Source of the DNA: Streptomyces sp. NBC_00259
GTDB lineage: Bacteria > Actinomycetota > Actinomycetes > Streptomycetales > Streptomycetaceae
Assembly (NCBI RefSeq): GCF_036181745.1
Contig: NZ_CP108080.1
Coordinates: 7,629,501 to 7,693,500 of the forward strand
Length of the DNA stretch: 64,000 nucleotides
Direction of reading: 5' to 3'
The notes beneath the pieces are model-generated. The model had not been told where the DNA came from, made no database searches, and worked only from the letters and a program-made list of their open reading frames with translations. This document shows positions 44,008-52,619 of the stretch, in pieces. Every line of letters begins with the position of its first letter. Within the stretch, counting starts at the first letter, position 1. A program made the position numbers and the translations under genes.

Positions 44008-46404
44008 TCAGCGGGGACATTCGATGATCTGTTCGGACCAGATCGTCTTGCGGTTCTGGCTATGGCGGCAGCCCCATCGTCCGCCGAGTTGGGCGACAAG
44101 GAACAGGCCGCGCCCTCCCTCGTCGGTGGTGTGGGCGCGCCGCAGGCGGGGCTGGGTGCTGCTGGAGTCGGTGACCTCGCACGCCAGGACGTTGTGGCGA
44201 ATCAGGCGGAGGTCCATCGGTGGACGACCGTAGCGGATGGCATTGGTGACCAGTTCGCTGACGATCAGTTCGGTGGTGAAGAGGAGGTCTTCCAGCCCCC
44301 ACGCGGTGAGTTGGCGGGTTGTCCATTCTCGGGCTTTGGAGACGGCGGCAGGGTCGGCCGGGATTTCCCAGTGAGCGGTGTTCTCCGCCGGGACGGCGCG
44401 TGTGCGGGCCAGGAGCAGCGTCGCGTCGTCGCGCGGCGCTTGGTCTGTCAGGTCGGCGAGGAGTGCCCGGCCTGTGTCGTCCAGAGCGCGATCCGGACGG
44501 CAGGACGCGGCGAGGGCATCCGTCAGGCGCCGCAGGCCTCGGTCGATGTCGCGGTCGTGCTGGTCGACCAGGCCGTCGGTGTAGAAGGCGAGCACGCTGC
44601 CCGGCTCGAGGTCGATCATGGTGGTCTCGTACGGCATGCCGCAGAGGGCGAGTGGTGGCCCGGGGGAGATCCCGACGACTTCGGCGGTCCCGTCGGGCCG
44701 GACCAGGACGGGTGGCGGGTGTCCGGCACTGGCTATGGCGCATCGTTGGGCGACCGGGTCGTAGACCGCGTACAGGCATGTGGCGCCGACGCTGTCCTGG
44801 TCGCCGAGTGGTGCCTCGGCCGCGAGGCGCTGGACCAGGTCCGCGATCCGGGTGAGCAATTCGTCCGGTTCGAGTTCCAGGTCCGCGAGCGTCTGGATGG
44901 CGGCCCGCAGGCGGCCCACGGTGGTGCTTGCGGGCATACCGTGGCCGACGACGTCTCCGGCGACAAGAGCCAGCCGGAGAGAGGGCAGAGCAATGGCGTC
45001 GTACCAGTCGCCGCTGATCTCGGCTCCGCCGCCTGCGGGCAGGTAGGCGCTGGCGGTCTCGGCTGCCGGAGTGTCGGTCGTGGCCGGGGGAAGGAGGAGC
45101 TGCTGCAGCGCTACGGCCGCCCTGTGCTCGCGCGTGTAACGGCGGGCGTTGTCGATGGCGAGCGCACCCCGTGAGGCGATCTGCGTCATGAGATCGGCCT
45201 CGTCCTCGGTGAAGGGGTCGGACCGGCCACAGCGCCAGGCCGATATGGCGCCGAGCGTGAGCCCGCGGGCATGCAACGGTGCCACCATCACCGAATGGGC
45301 GCCCTTCGGGACGAGATACTCGACCACCCGCGGGTCGCCGACCATGGCGATGAAGTCGTCAAGGCCGAAGACGAGTGTCTCGCCGTGTCGGAAGCTGCGC
45401 AGGAGGGGGTGGTCGGGAAGGGGCGGGACGGGGTCGCCGCGCGTGATGCCGGCCGGCCACACCGCGGTGGCCGGCGCAAGGGCCGCGTTGCCCATGTCTC
45501 CACCGCTCAGCCGCTTCGAGGGTTCTTCCCCGTCGAAAACGGAGTGCGCAAGGTCGACTGCGGCGAGATCCCCGAACGCGGGTACGAGAACGTCCGCAAG
45601 GTCCTGCGCGGTGCGCACGACATCCAGGGATCCTCCGACCTGCTCGGCCACCTCGCGGGCGAGATCCAGATGACGGCGGGCACGATCGTCGGCGCTGTCG
45701 ATGTACAGGGCTGCGACCCCCGTGGCGCGTCCTCGCATGTCCTCCAGACGAAAGGCGGACAGCGACAGCGTCTGTCGCCGCACCGGATCGTGCCGCCAGC
45801 TCACTTGCTGGTTTCTGCGGACCACCGGGACACCCGTCTCTAGCACCTGGCGCAGCACTGCCTCGAGGCTCTCGGCGTCCTCGGTGCACAGCACGTCGCA
45901 CAGTTGAGTGCCGGGCTGTACCGGGCGGCCGTCGAGCGGGTCCGGCGTGGCGTTCGTCTGCACAGTGGTGAGATCCGTGTCGTGCAGAGCGATCGTGATC
46001 CGGTTCTGTGCGGACAGTGCCCGCAGGAGCGCTGCGCCCTGCTCGCGGTCGGCGACGTGGTGTGTAGGCGCTACCAGGACGAGGACCTCCGCCGAGCCCT
46101 CTACCCTCGTGGTTCGGAAGGTGACATCGATGGTGTCGCCGCACTGGTGCCGCAGCCGTACCTGGCCGGATTCCGGCATCTCTGTGGCGCCGCGCAGTTC
46201 GTCCGGGAGGTTGGCCACCAGTTCCTGCACGGGGCGGCCGCAGACTTCCTCGGCGCGGAACCCCGTCAGGTCCTCTGCCGTCCCGGTCCACCCCACTACC
46301 GTGCCCCGATCGTCGAGCACGGCGGCTGCCAGGCCGTCACAGGCGTATCGCCTGCCGTCGGGACCGGTACCGGGGCCGGTGTTTTCAGCATTGCCTGCAT
46401 TCAT
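44008..46404 (-). CDS. PAS-GAF-SpoIIE phosphatase with C-terminal HATPase domain
   Basis: 798 residues. In order: a PAS domain (AAVLDDRGTVVGWTGTAEDLTGFRAEEV), a second PAS-like region, a GAF domain (about 260-430), a PP2C-type SpoIIE domain (GDWYDAIALPSLRLALVAGDVVGHGMPA, ATCLYAVYDPVAQRCAIASAGHPPP, VLAFYTDGLVDQ) and an anti-sigma-type HATPase (TTELIVSELVTNAIRYGRPP, DEGGRGLFLVAQL). Such proteins sense a signal and control anti-sigma/anti-anti-sigma switching. ATG 46404 has AAGGAA upstream. It is the downstream member of a tandem pair with the gene at 46490-48952, 85 bases apart. Confidence 0.9.
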   Translation of the reverse strand: MNAGNAENTGPGTGPDGRRYACDGLAAAVLDDRGTVVGWTGTAEDLTGFRAEEVCGRPVQELVANLPDELRGATEMPESGQVRLRHQCGDTIDVTFRTTRVEGSAEVLVLVAPTHHVADREQGAALLRALSAQNRITIALHDTDLTTVQTNATPDPLDGRPVQPGTQLCDVLCTEDAESLEAVLRQVLETGVPVVRRNQQVSWRHDPVRRQTLSLSAFRLEDMRGRATGVAALYIDSADDRARRHLDLAREVAEQVGGSLDVVRTAQDLADVLVPAFGDLAAVDLAHSVFDGEEPSKRLSGGDMGNAALAPATAVWPAGITRGDPVPPLPDHPLLRSFRHGETLVFGLDDFIAMVGDPRVVEYLVPKGAHSVMVAPLHARGLTLGAISAWRCGRSDPFTEDEADLMTQIASRGALAIDNARRYTREHRAAVALQQLLLPPATTDTPAAETASAYLPAGGGAEISGDWYDAIALPSLRLALVAGDVVGHGMPASTTVGRLRAAIQTLADLELEPDELLTRIADLVQRLAAEAPLGDQDSVGATCLYAVYDPVAQRCAIASAGHPPPVLVRPDGTAEVVGISPGPPLALCGMPYETTMIDLEPGSVLAFYTDGLVDQHDRDIDRGLRRLTDALAASCRPDRALDDTGRALLADLTDQAPRDDATLLLARTRAVPAENTAHWEIPADPAAVSKAREWTTRQLTAWGLEDLLFTTELIVSELVTNAIRYGRPPMDLRLIRHNVLACEVTDSSSTQPRLRRAHTTDEGGRGLFLVAQLGGRWGCRHSQNRKTIWSEQIIECPR

Positions 46405-46489
46405 GTCTCTGGCTTCCTTTACGAGAACCTGCGGCTACGAGAGATCGGCATCCTGCGGCGGCCGTCGGGCCGCCCGGCTCGGCAGCACG

Positions 46490-48952
46490 TCACGCGGCGC
46501 CGGCTGTGGGGGGCAGGTCTTGTTCGGCCCAGACGACCTTGCCGTCCGGCCCGCAGCGGGAGCCCCACCTGCGCGACAGCTGAGCGACGAGATGGAGGCC
46601 GCGGCCGTGCTCGTCGAGGGTGCGGAGATGGCGGCGGCGTGGCTGACTGACGTTGGTGTCGGAGACTTCACAGGTCAGAACCCGGTGCTGGATGAGCCGT
46701 AGGCGGATCGGGCCGTCGCAGTGGCGGATGGCATTGGTGACCAGTTCACTGACGATCAGCTCCACGGGCGTCACGAGCGACTCCAGCCCCCATTCGCCGA
46801 GCTGCCGGGCGGCCAGCTGCCGGGCGGTCGAGACGGTGGCGAGGTCATTCGGCAGGTCCCAGGAGGCGATCTGGGTGGGTTGGAGTGCGCGGGTCCGCGC
46901 AAGGAGCAAGGTGACGTCATCGGCCGGTGCCTGAGTCGGCAAGCTCTCCATCACGCGCGAACACAGGTCCTCCAGGGATGCACCCGGCTGTGCCAGGGTG
47001 GCGCCCAGGCGGTCCTGGCCGACGTCGATGTCCTCGTCGCGGGACTCGATCAGGCCGTCGGAGTAGAGCGCGAGCACACTTCCCTCGGGCAGTTCCAGCT
47101 CCACGGAATCGAAGGGAACCAGGCCGAGACCGAGGCCGAGTGGGGCTCCGGTGGGCAGGTCGAGGATGGTGACCTGGCCCTGCGCGTCGACGATCATGGG
47201 CGGCGGATGCCCGGCCCGCGCCATGGTGCACCGTCGGGTGACCGGGTCGTACACGGCGTACAGACAGGTGGCGCCCACCTCCGCGGGGACCTGGTCGGAC
47301 ATGTCGGCGTCTTGGTCGTTCAACCGCCGGACCGTGTCATCGAGCTGCGCCAGCAGTTCGTCGGGAGGCAGCTCGAGGTCCGCGAGCGTGCGCACGGCGG
47401 TGCGCAGCCTGCCCATGGTCGCCGCGGCGTTGATGCCGTGCCCGATCACATCGCCGACGACGAGGGCCACCCGGGCGCCGGACAGCTCGATCACGTCGAA
47501 CCAGTCCCCCCCCACGCCGTGGTCCATGTCGGCCGGCACGTAGCGCGTGGCGACCTCGACGGCGGCACCGCCTTGCACACGGTGGGGGAGCAGGTTGCGT
47601 TGGAGCGTGAGGGCGGCGGCGCGTTCACGCGCGTACCGGAGCGCGTTGTCGAGGGAGAGCGCGGCCCGGGTGACGAGCCCCTCGGCGAGGAGCAGGTCGT
47701 CCTCCTGGAACGGCATCTGTCCCACGGAGCGGCCGAACACCGCCAGCCCCAGCACGCAGCGCCGCGCACGGATGGGTACGATCATCAAGGAGTGGATGCC
47801 GCTGTCCCGTACCTGCTGCGTCCGCTCCGGGTCGGAAGCGACCCAGGGGCCGGAATGGCTGTCCAGCACCGGTTCCAGGTAAGACGTGCCCGTGCGCAGC
47901 GCGGTGGCGAACAGCGAGGTCGGGAAGGGGCGGATCACCTCTTCGCGCGCCCACGGGAACTCCAGGAGACCCAGCTCGATGGAGGCCGCGCCGGCACGGC
48001 GCAGCAGCGGCGGGCGGCCAGTCGTCGTGTCGATCTGTGCCGAGGGCTCCACGCCGAACGGAACCGACTCCAACAGGTCGACGATGGCGTGGTCGGCCAG
48101 CAGAGGCACGGCGAGCTCGGCCAGTTCCTGCCCGGTCTGCATGAGGTCGAGGCTGCTGCCGATGCGCGTGCTGGCCTCGCTGAGTATGGCAAGGCGCTCG
48201 CGCGCCCGCCGGTTTCCGGTGACATCCACGGTCATGGAGCACACTCCGAGTGGCGTGCCGTCCGCGCCCTGGAGGCAGAAGAACGTGGCCGAGAACGCAT
48301 GCTCACGGCGCCTGTCCGCCGGCGGCCACGCCCGGTACTCGTGCACCATGGTGGTGCCGCTCTTCAGTACCTGTCGCATCACCACCTCGAGCGCTTCGGC
48401 CTCGACGGCGGGCAGTGAGTCCTGCAGGCGGCGTCCGAACCGTCGGTCACGAGGAGTGCCGTCGTGACGCTCCATGGCGTCGTTCACCCATGTACAGCGC
48501 AGCTGCGAGTCATGAACGGCGATGCCGATGGGTGCGTGGGCAAGGAGCGACTCCCGCACCGGTCCGTCGGTCGCCCCCAAGGACGAGGAACCTATGTCGG
48601 TCACGGACACCAGCCACCGGGTGCCGGCGTCCTGGCCCCACAGCAACGAGACCCGGAGGGCCATGGTGAGTGTGTGGCCGTCGCGGTGGCGGACCGCCAC
48701 GGTGCCGGACCATCCACCCTGGGCACGGAACTCCTCGGCGTACGCCGAAGCGCGCAGGGCGTCGTGGGAGGACGGCAGCATCTGTGTGACGGACCGGCCC
48801 ACCATCTCCCGGGGCGAGTACCCGACGAGCTCCTGAGCGGCGTGCGTCCACCCGACCACCGTCCCCTCGGCATCGATCATCGCTATCGCCGCGTCGGGCA
48901 TCTCCCGGAGGCTCACCGGCTCGGCGAGTCGCGTCTGGTCGGTGTTCGTCAT
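46490..48952 (-). CDS. PAS-PAS-GAF-SpoIIE phosphatase with C-terminal HATPase domain
   Basis: 820 residues from ATG 48952 (an ATG three codons earlier is possible). A PAS domain (AIAMIDAEGTVVGWTHAAQEL) is followed by a second PAS (ESLLAHAPIGIAVHDSQLRCTWVN), a GAF region, the SpoIIE phosphatase (GDWFDVIELSGARVALVVGDVIGHG, ATCLYAVYDPVTRRC) and a HATPase (PVELIVSELVTNAIRHCDGPI, DEHGRGLHLVAQLSRRWG). It is clearly paralogous to its downstream neighbour, so a tandem duplication has occurred. It is divergent from a TetR gene, with two matching inverted repeats between. Confidence 0.9.
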   Translation of the reverse strand: MTNTDQTRLAEPVSLREMPDAAIAMIDAEGTVVGWTHAAQELVGYSPREMVGRSVTQMLPSSHDALRASAYAEEFRAQGGWSGTVAVRHRDGHTLTMALRVSLLWGQDAGTRWLVSVTDIGSSSLGATDGPVRESLLAHAPIGIAVHDSQLRCTWVNDAMERHDGTPRDRRFGRRLQDSLPAVEAEALEVVMRQVLKSGTTMVHEYRAWPPADRRREHAFSATFFCLQGADGTPLGVCSMTVDVTGNRRARERLAILSEASTRIGSSLDLMQTGQELAELAVPLLADHAIVDLLESVPFGVEPSAQIDTTTGRPPLLRRAGAASIELGLLEFPWAREEVIRPFPTSLFATALRTGTSYLEPVLDSHSGPWVASDPERTQQVRDSGIHSLMIVPIRARRCVLGLAVFGRSVGQMPFQEDDLLLAEGLVTRAALSLDNALRYARERAAALTLQRNLLPHRVQGGAAVEVATRYVPADMDHGVGGDWFDVIELSGARVALVVGDVIGHGINAAATMGRLRTAVRTLADLELPPDELLAQLDDTVRRLNDQDADMSDQVPAEVGATCLYAVYDPVTRRCTMARAGHPPPMIVDAQGQVTILDLPTGAPLGLGLGLVPFDSVELELPEGSVLALYSDGLIESRDEDIDVGQDRLGATLAQPGASLEDLCSRVMESLPTQAPADDVTLLLARTRALQPTQIASWDLPNDLATVSTARQLAARQLGEWGLESLVTPVELIVSELVTNAIRHCDGPIRLRLIQHRVLTCEVSDTNVSQPRRRHLRTLDEHGRGLHLVAQLSRRWGSRCGPDGKVVWAEQDLPPTAGAA

Positions 48953-49025
48953 CTGGATCATCCCATCGGGGTGCCGGGTGCCGAGAGCACCGGACCTGGC
49001 GCGGCAGGTGCCACTTCTTTCATTT

Positions 49026-49233
49026 CTGATGAAATCGTCAGATACGACAGCATAATCGTCAACCCCACCGAAGGGTGACGAAACCCTCAAGTGTGGCGAA
49101 ATTGGACATGCGACTCCAGCGCTTGCGATCTCGCCTGCAGCAGACGCGCTTGGAGTCAGGTGGGTCCCTTCGGTGGGGCCGCGTGCCGACGGGTGGACGG
49201 ACGAGGGTGGCGGTGTGATGATGGATTCATCAG
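49026..49233. promoter_or_regulatory. Paired CTGATG-N4-CRTCAG operator candidates
   Basis: CTGATGAAATCGTCAG (49026-49041) and ATGATGGATTCATCAG (49218-49233) are imperfect inverted repeats of the same form. One is near the phosphatase start and the other just before the TetR start. They fit binding of the TetR protein to both promoters. Confidence 0.5.
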
Positions 49234-49257
49234 AAGTGCTCGATGTGTTTGGGGTGC

Positions 49258-49896
49258 ATGTCCATGCCGCCCATGGATGAAAGTCGATTCGAACGCCGTC
49301 GTTCAGAGACCCGGCAGGCACTCGTTCGCGCCGCGCGGCGCATTCTCGCCGAGTCCGGCGACACCAGCGTCAGCGTCCAGACCATCGCGCAGCTCGCGGA
49401 CGTGGGCGCCGGCTCCTTCTACAACCACTTCACGTCCAAGCCGGACCTCTTCGCCGCGGCCCTGGCCGACGCGCTGGACGAGTACACCGAAGCCATCGAC
49501 GAACGCCTGCGATTCCTCGACGATCCCGCCGAGCGCGTCGCCGCGGGCGTGCGGCTCAGCGCACGCGTCGCCGAGTCGAACCCGGAGATCATGCGGATCC
49601 TGTGCAACTGCGCGCTCGTGCGCATCTACGCCAGCCGCGGACGACTGGTTACAAGCGCGAGACGCGACGTGGAGCAGGGCATCGCCTCGGGCCGCTTCAC
49701 CGTGGCCGACCCGGTCGTCGCCCTTTATGCACTGAACGGCAGCATGCTGGCGCTCCTGGAGCTGTCGTTCACCCAGCCCGGGCTCGATCGGAACAAGGCC
49801 GCGGGCAGCATGGCGGAGATGATCCTGCACATGCTCGGACTCTCCCGCGAAGAGGCCCGCCATACCGCCCGGCGGCCCCTTGGCGATGCGGCGTGA
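49258..49896 (+). CDS. TetR-family regulator
   Basis: 212 residues. The HTH reads LVRAARRILAESGDTSVSVQTIAQLADVGAGSFYNHFTSKPDLF. The C-terminal domain is that of common TetR repressors. ATG 49258 has GGGG close upstream; ATGs two and five codons later are possible. It is divergent from the phosphatase pair and probably autoregulated. Inducer unknown. Confidence 0.88.
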   Translation: MSMPPMDESRFERRRSETRQALVRAARRILAESGDTSVSVQTIAQLADVGAGSFYNHFTSKPDLFAAALADALDEYTEAIDERLRFLDDPAERVAAGVRLSARVAESNPEIMRILCNCALVRIYASRGRLVTSARRDVEQGIASGRFTVADPVVALYALNGSMLALLELSFTQPGLDRNKAAGSMAEMILHMLGLSREEARHTARRPLGDAA

Positions 49897-49908
49897 GGGG
49901 GCGCCGGG

Positions 49909-50340
49909 TCAGGGGGCGCGGTTGAGCCCGTACCGGGCGCCGAGAACGGCGACTGCCTTCTTGAGCTCCTCGCCGAGGTCGTCGAGACGGTCCGCTTCTG
50001 CGGGGTCGACGGCTGCGCTGATCGCCGCTATCTGGCTGGCGTCGGATGCCAGGGGGTGGCGACGGCGAAGGCGTCCGCGAACCCGGCTCCACGGTTGAAG
50101 GCCGGCCGGCGGGAGCGGATCTCGGGGAGTTCGACGAGGAACTGCCGGACCTCTCCGGCCTGCTCCGCACCGGCCAGCTTCAGGAGCCGGTGCATCTCCT
50201 CGTCGGGGACGCTGGCGAGCAGTGTCTTGCCGGCAGCGGTCGTGAAGAGGGAGCGACGGGCCTGGGTGCGGGCGACGAGCGTCAGGCCGGGTGACTCCTG
50301 ATCGAGTGCCAGTGCCGCCAGCTTGTTCGCGTGCGGCGGG
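49909..50340 (-). pseudogene. Broken duplicate of the IclR regulator
   Basis: The minus strand encodes ANKLAALALDQ then ESPGLTLVARTQARRSLFTTAAGKTLLASVPDEEM and onward to FADAFAVATP, and in another frame IAAISAAVDPAEADRLDDLGEEL...YGLNRAP. The intact IclR gene at 59631-60371 has the same text but with about 34 more codons after the ALDQ equivalent and no frameshift; a 4-base loss near 50050 causes the shift here. The N-terminal HTH is missing. Clearly a second copy that has decayed after duplication. Confidence 0.85.
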
Positions 50341-50344
50341 GATG

Positions 50345-50431
50345 AGCCACCCCGAGCTGGAACACCTCCGACGCGAGGAACACGCACTGCGCATAGCCAT
50401 GGCAGCGCGTGAGATCCACAACGGTCTGCAT
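50345..50431 (-). pseudogene. N-terminal fragment of a P450-type ferredoxin
   Basis: From ATG 50431 the minus strand reads MQTVVDLTRCHGYAQCVFLA then SEVFQLG before running into unrelated sequence and the IclR remnant. C-x2-G-x3-C is the start of the iron-sulfur motif of P450-partner ferredoxins. The second half is missing, so it cannot bind a cluster. Confidence 0.65.
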
Positions 50432-50551
50432 CCCCAGCACTCTCTCCGTTGTGGCACCCCCTCGTTTCACCGTGGGGTCGGACCTGGGCGCCCGCACGCC
50501 ACGGTTCCGGAGACGGAGATCCCGCGCAGCTCGTCCCCTTGGGGCGACGGC

Positions 50552-50689
50552 TCAGCCCAGGGCGTCGTCGAGTCCGAAGGCCGCGCTGACGAGGGAGGCG
50601 GGTGAACATTCCTGAATTGCTGCCCAGTTGCTGCGGTTGTGGTTGATCTCCTCCGTGTAGAGCCCGAAATGGTCTGCGCTGGTGGACAT
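50552..50689 (-). other. Short ORF, possible gene remnant
   Basis: 45 codons on the minus strand: MSTSADHFGLYTEEINHNRS, then IQECSPASLVSAAFGLDDALG. The composition is protein-like but I do not recognise it. It stands between the ferredoxin fragment and the operator region at 50803; likely the C-terminal piece of a lost gene. Confidence 0.25.
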
Positions 50690-50802
50690 CTCCTCGACGG
50701 TCAGGCGAACTTCGCCAGCCGGTCGACGCGGTCCCGGTAAGGACGTCGGGCTGTTCGTGCCGCTGCGGGCTGTGCGAGCCATTCTTCGCCGCCTCGACAG
50801 TT

Positions 50803-50853
50803 CCATACATCGTATGGTAATCCTGAGAGGGTACTTCCGTACAACGTACGGAA
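50803..50853. promoter_or_regulatory. CCATAC-N3-GTATGG-type operators upstream of the secreted-protein gene
   Basis: CCATACATCGTATGG (50803-50817) is a perfect inverted repeat with a three-base spacer, and TTCCGTACAACGTACGGAA (50835-50853) is another perfect one of related sequence. The same motif occurs at the TetR/CYP102 promoter (53270-53409), so the TetR protein at 52620-53273 probably binds here too. Confidence 0.7.
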
Positions 50854-50933
50854 AGGTTTGCTCGGGCCGCGCAGGCGCCGCACATCGCCTGCATGCCGAT
50901 GGTGCAGGTCGCACCAATCAGGAAGGAAAGATC

Positions 50934-51185
50934 ATGAAGAAGCTCACAAGGCGTGTTGCCATCACCGCCGCCTCCGTGGCGGTCGCGGGTGTTGCCGTTT
51001 TCGGTGCCGGGGGCACCGCTTCGGCGGCGACTTCTGCATCCGCGCACGTCGAGCGCCCGGTCGTCATCGCCGACGACTACCGCTGGGACCACGGTGTCGG
51101 CTACCTGCTCTTCGAGCTGGGCTACTCCTGGGACGAGATCCGTGGCTGGCACGACTACGGCTGGGATGAGATCAGCGGTCGCTGA
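50934..51185 (+). CDS. Small secreted Trp/Asp-rich protein
   Basis: 83 residues. A standard signal peptide (KKLTRRVAITAASVAVAGVAV...GTASA-AT) leaves a mature peptide of about 52 residues with six Trp and many Asp/Gly/Tyr residues. SWDEIRGWHDYG and WDEISGR form a short internal repeat. Ribosome site AGGAAGG lies nine bases upstream of ATG 50934. I recognise no family. The gene lies just after the operator pair 50803-50853 and 28 bases before an SsgA-like gene. Confidence 0.75.
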   Translation: MKKLTRRVAITAASVAVAGVAVFGAGGTASAATSASAHVERPVVIADDYRWDHGVGYLLFELGYSWDEIRGWHDYGWDEISGR

Positions 51186-51213
51186 ACCGCGGCCCAGGCA
51201 GGAGCGAAAGTCG

Positions 51214-51633
51214 ATGGAGTCTTTGAAGACCGTGATGCAGGCGGTGGCCGTGCGTGTGGTCATCTCGCGCGCCTACTCGCTGTCCATGTGCATGAGCCTG
51301 CGTTACGAACCCACTGATCCCTACGTCGTCCGTGCCGCCTTTTTCGCCGACGCTGACAAGCCGGTCGAATGGGTCCTGGGGCGTGATCTTCTGGCCGATG
51401 GCCTGAGGGGTTCCGCAGGCTGTGGCGACATCCGGATCTGGCCGGCCGTTGGCCGTGGTGACGAAGCGATGTACATCGTTCTCGGGTCTCCCGAGGGCAC
51501 CGCCTTGGTCGAGGTTCCGGTGCAGGACGTCATGACCTTCTTGGAGAACACGGAGGCTCTGGTGCCTCGGGGTACCGAGTCCGGACGCATCGACTGGAAT
51601 CTCGAAGTGGCGAACTTGTTCGCAAAAGGCTGA
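51214..51633 (+). CDS. SsgA-like sporulation/cell-division protein
   Basis: 139 residues. SLSMCMSLRYEPTDPYVVRAAFF, WVLGRDLLADGL and WPAVGRGDEAMYIVLGSPEGTALVEVPVQDVMTFLENT follow the SsgA-like protein (SALP) pattern, unique to morphologically complex actinomycetes. SALPs help place division machinery and remodel the wall during sporulation. ATG 51214 has AGGAG ten bases upstream. It may be co-transcribed with the secreted protein before it. Confidence 0.92.
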   Translation: MESLKTVMQAVAVRVVISRAYSLSMCMSLRYEPTDPYVVRAAFFADADKPVEWVLGRDLLADGLRGSAGCGDIRIWPAVGRGDEAMYIVLGSPEGTALVEVPVQDVMTFLENTEALVPRGTESGRIDWNLEVANLFAKG

Positions 51634-51775
51634 GAGAACTCCCAACTGGCGTGCGGAATGAATCCGTTGCGCACGCCCTGTTTGCTGTGGCCGGGCGAAG
51701 GATCCGGACACGGCGCCCTCACTGCGTCACGCCCGACCGCTGACAATCATGCTCAGAAGATAGGAACGATCGTTC

Positions 51776-52105
51776 ATGTCCCAGTACCAGCTTCGTGTCT
51801 ACACACTGCGCAGCTCTGAGGCGCTCGTCGCCTACGAGAGCATCTGGTCCAAGCACATTCCCGGTATGGCCAAGCACAGGATCACCACACACGGCGTCTG
51901 GACGGGGCCCGCAGCGCCCGGGAGTGAGGTCCCCCAGCTGTACGCTCTTGTTTCCTACCGGGACGCCGACGACGTTCAGGAGCGGCTGGATGCGTACCTG
52001 TCCAGCCCCGAATTCCGTGCGGACATGGAGGGCTTCGACATCGGTCAGATCGTCGACCTCACCGAGTCCGTGCTGGCGCCCACCGCCGACTCACCCTTGC
52101 GTTGA
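51776..52105 (+). CDS. NIPSNAP-family protein
   Basis: 109 residues. QYQLRVYTLRSSEALVAYES and the later pattern of a ferredoxin-like dimeric alpha+beta barrel fit NIPSNAP domains. ATG 51776 has AGGAA upstream. Bacterial members are small proteins of uncertain role, often near oxygenases. It is 140 bases from the SsgA-like gene and may be on its own promoter. Confidence 0.8.
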   Translation: MSQYQLRVYTLRSSEALVAYESIWSKHIPGMAKHRITTHGVWTGPAAPGSEVPQLYALVSYRDADDVQERLDAYLSSPEFRADMEGFDIGQIVDLTESVLAPTADSPLR

Positions 52106-52619
52106 CAGGTGCCGAGCCGCTCGAAGTCTGCGGCGACCTCTGGCGGCCGACACCCAGTGATACGGAGGCTCAGCCGGCCGGGGAGCGAACGCGTACCTGC
52201 GACGCCGTGCGCCAGGCTCGGCTGCTGCTTCGTCCGCGGCTCGGCCGGCCGATTCATGCGCAGGTTTGTCGTCCGGAGTGCGAGCGAGTCGCACAGCAGC
52301 CGCCAAGCCCTGGCCGCCGCCAGATGCCGCGGTTCCCGGGAGCGTCTGAGACCGGGGAGCGTGCACACCATCGAGGCGGGAGAACCCGCGGCAAGGGTGA
52401 GCGCGAGGTGGTACAGGCAGGCTGCCTGTAGAGCACCTATCCGGAGCCGCCGATCGCCATCGCGGATCGGTCGCCCGGCCGGCCGCAGCACACCGCGCAT
52501 CTGCAGCGGCCGCACGGCGAGGGTCCTTCCGGTGGGATGGGTGCCTCCTCATGCGTGCAGCCTGCACCCGCCCGAACACGGGGCGACCACAGGCTGCAAC
52601 GCTTCAGGACGGCACGTAA
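52106..52619. other. Gene-free stretch before the TetR gene
   Basis: 514 bases in which open frames exist on both strands but none shows homology, a ribosome site or consistent codon bias. I see no repeats or terminator of note. Possibly degraded gene material. Confidence 0.5.

Noticed and set aside
52045..52579. Minus-strand frames of about 160 codons before the TetR gene
   Set aside because: Two frames overlap each other and a real gene end; neither has recognisable sequence or a ribosome site.
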